Source: an uncultured Bacteroidales bacterium
GTDB lineage: Bacteria > Bacteroidota > Bacteroidia > Bacteroidales > P3
Reading direction: 5' to 3'
Length of the DNA stretch: 64,000 nucleotides
NCBI GenBank assembly: GCA_947167075.1
Contig: CAMVGR010000002.1
Span: forward strand, 62,001 to 126,000
The translations under genes were made by a program, and so were the position numbers. The notes beneath the pieces were generated by a model. That model saw only the letters and a program-made list of their open reading frames with translations. It did no database searches and had not been told where the DNA came from. Positions 63,715 through 64,000 of this stretch are shown in pieces. Numbering within the stretch: position 1 is the first letter of the stretch; the number at the start of each line of letters is the position of its first letter.

Positions 63715-64000
63715 TTAGTTCCTAACTTCTGTTCCCCACATCAGTTTGTCGCGGATGGCGGTGAAGAAGTTTTGATGGCCGATACGCACCAGTTGCACGC
63801 TGAATGGAGCCCGTCGGAGATTGAGTGTGGTGATACCGGAGAGGGTGGCCCGTCGCGAGTCCATGCCCAAGGTGAATGGGTAGTCGATGTCGTCGGTGCC
63901 AGTATGGTGCGAGGAGGGGACAACGGTGAGCCTAATCTGCGAGCTGTCGGGCACGATGATAGGTCTTAGGGTGAGTGTGTGGGCTCCGATGGGGGTGATG
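63715..64000 (-). CDS. nadK: NAD kinase, C-terminal part (5' end outside window)
   Basis: On the minus strand the frame runs from 64000 to TAA at 63715-63717. It encodes ITPIGAHTLTLRPIIVPDSSQIRLTV, YPFTLGMDSRRATLSGIT and FFTAIRDKLMWGTEVRN. This is the end of an ATP-NAD kinase: the 'P-I-A-H-(N/T)-L-T-x-R-P-(L/I)-(V/I)-(I/V)-P' strand and the final 'F-F---LR-KL-WG-D-RN' are characteristic. The enzyme makes NADP from NAD. The start and catalytic GGDGT lie beyond the window. Confidence 0.85.
   Translation of the reverse strand, partial: ITPIGAHTLTLRPIIVPDSSQIRLTVVPSSHHTGTDDIDYPFTLGMDSRRATLSGITTLNLRRAPFSVQLVRIGHQNFFTAIRDKLMWGTEVRN

Overview
The window is a chromosomal segment of a Bacteroidota bacterium, most likely order Bacteroidales. 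The evidence is the repeated TAnnTTTGCA -7 box upstream of many genes (the Bacteroidota primary sigma-factor element), GldD and type IX secretion (T9SS) C-terminal sorting-domain remnants, an S46 dipeptidyl-peptidase with a DPP11-like signature, a Bacteroidota-type LptD/LptC/LpxD outer-membrane set, and many families typical of this phylum (DUF5692, TSCPD, head-GIN). Base composition looks roughly balanced, with some very GC-rich, codon-biased genes (nifJ). I cannot name the genus.

Layout. 1-6112: end of lptD, a DUF5692 membrane protein, then a short run of small genes (TSCPD, nucleoside hydrolase-like lipoprotein, uracil-DNA-glycosylase family protein, head-GIN lipoprotein, DUF1905, DUF1294). 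6113-9800: an accessory cassette with an ORF6N remnant, DinD, an SPPY DNA methyltransferase and an MvaI/BcnI-like endonuclease, bounded by 24-bp near-identical direct repeats, the right one touching the nifJ start. 9801-13349: nifJ. 14444-17036: a three-gene DUF3791/DUF3990/small-protein module, then an unusual DprA-like/HTH/PD-(D/E)XK/HTH fusion and YraN. 17117-21038: a regulator/membrane pair, paralogous lipoproteins and superoxide dismutase. 21114-21572: a T9SS sorting-domain fragment joined to a dispersed repeat. 21712-28548: a long leftward run including TatD, DUF2520, ATP:cob(I)alamin adenosyltransferase, NifU-like, Mrp, TlpA-like, S41 protease and NUDIX. 28570-32250: DMT exporter, enolase, ribosomal protein S20, tRNA-Glu and a conserved hypothetical. 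33071-39015: Na/Pi cotransporter family, GldD, Pcm, ThiL, TrmH-family methyltransferase and an ECF sigma factor. 39162-49468: a leftward cell-envelope block (MBOAT acyltransferase, two SGNH hydrolases, LpxD, LptC, TPR protein, outer-membrane protein, CoaX, Pth). 50092-53506: ManA, a small lipoprotein and the S46 peptidase. 53835-63003, rightward: CysS, a sigma/putative anti-sigma pair, a TonB-receptor-like barrel, an Mpv17-like membrane protein, an outer-membrane protein and a C69 dipeptidase. The window ends inside nadK.

Non-coding structure. Two families of dispersed intergenic repeats run through the window. R1 has four copies of about 60-110 bp built on tandem GAGATGAGTAA. R2 has three long copies of about 125 bp, two short copies and one variant, built on tandem ACGGTGCATGT or GCGAGGATGGT. 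All of these units are 11 bp. Two R2 copies are fused to T9SS sorting-domain fragments, and one lies inside the envelope gene cluster.

The most novel-looking items are the R1/R2 families and their link to T9SS sorting domains, the repeat-bounded restriction cassette with a duplicated 14-codon leader, the DprA-like nuclease fusion behind the DUF3791/DUF3990 module, the LpxD-linked O-acylation cluster, and a 38-bp perfect palindrome inside lptC.
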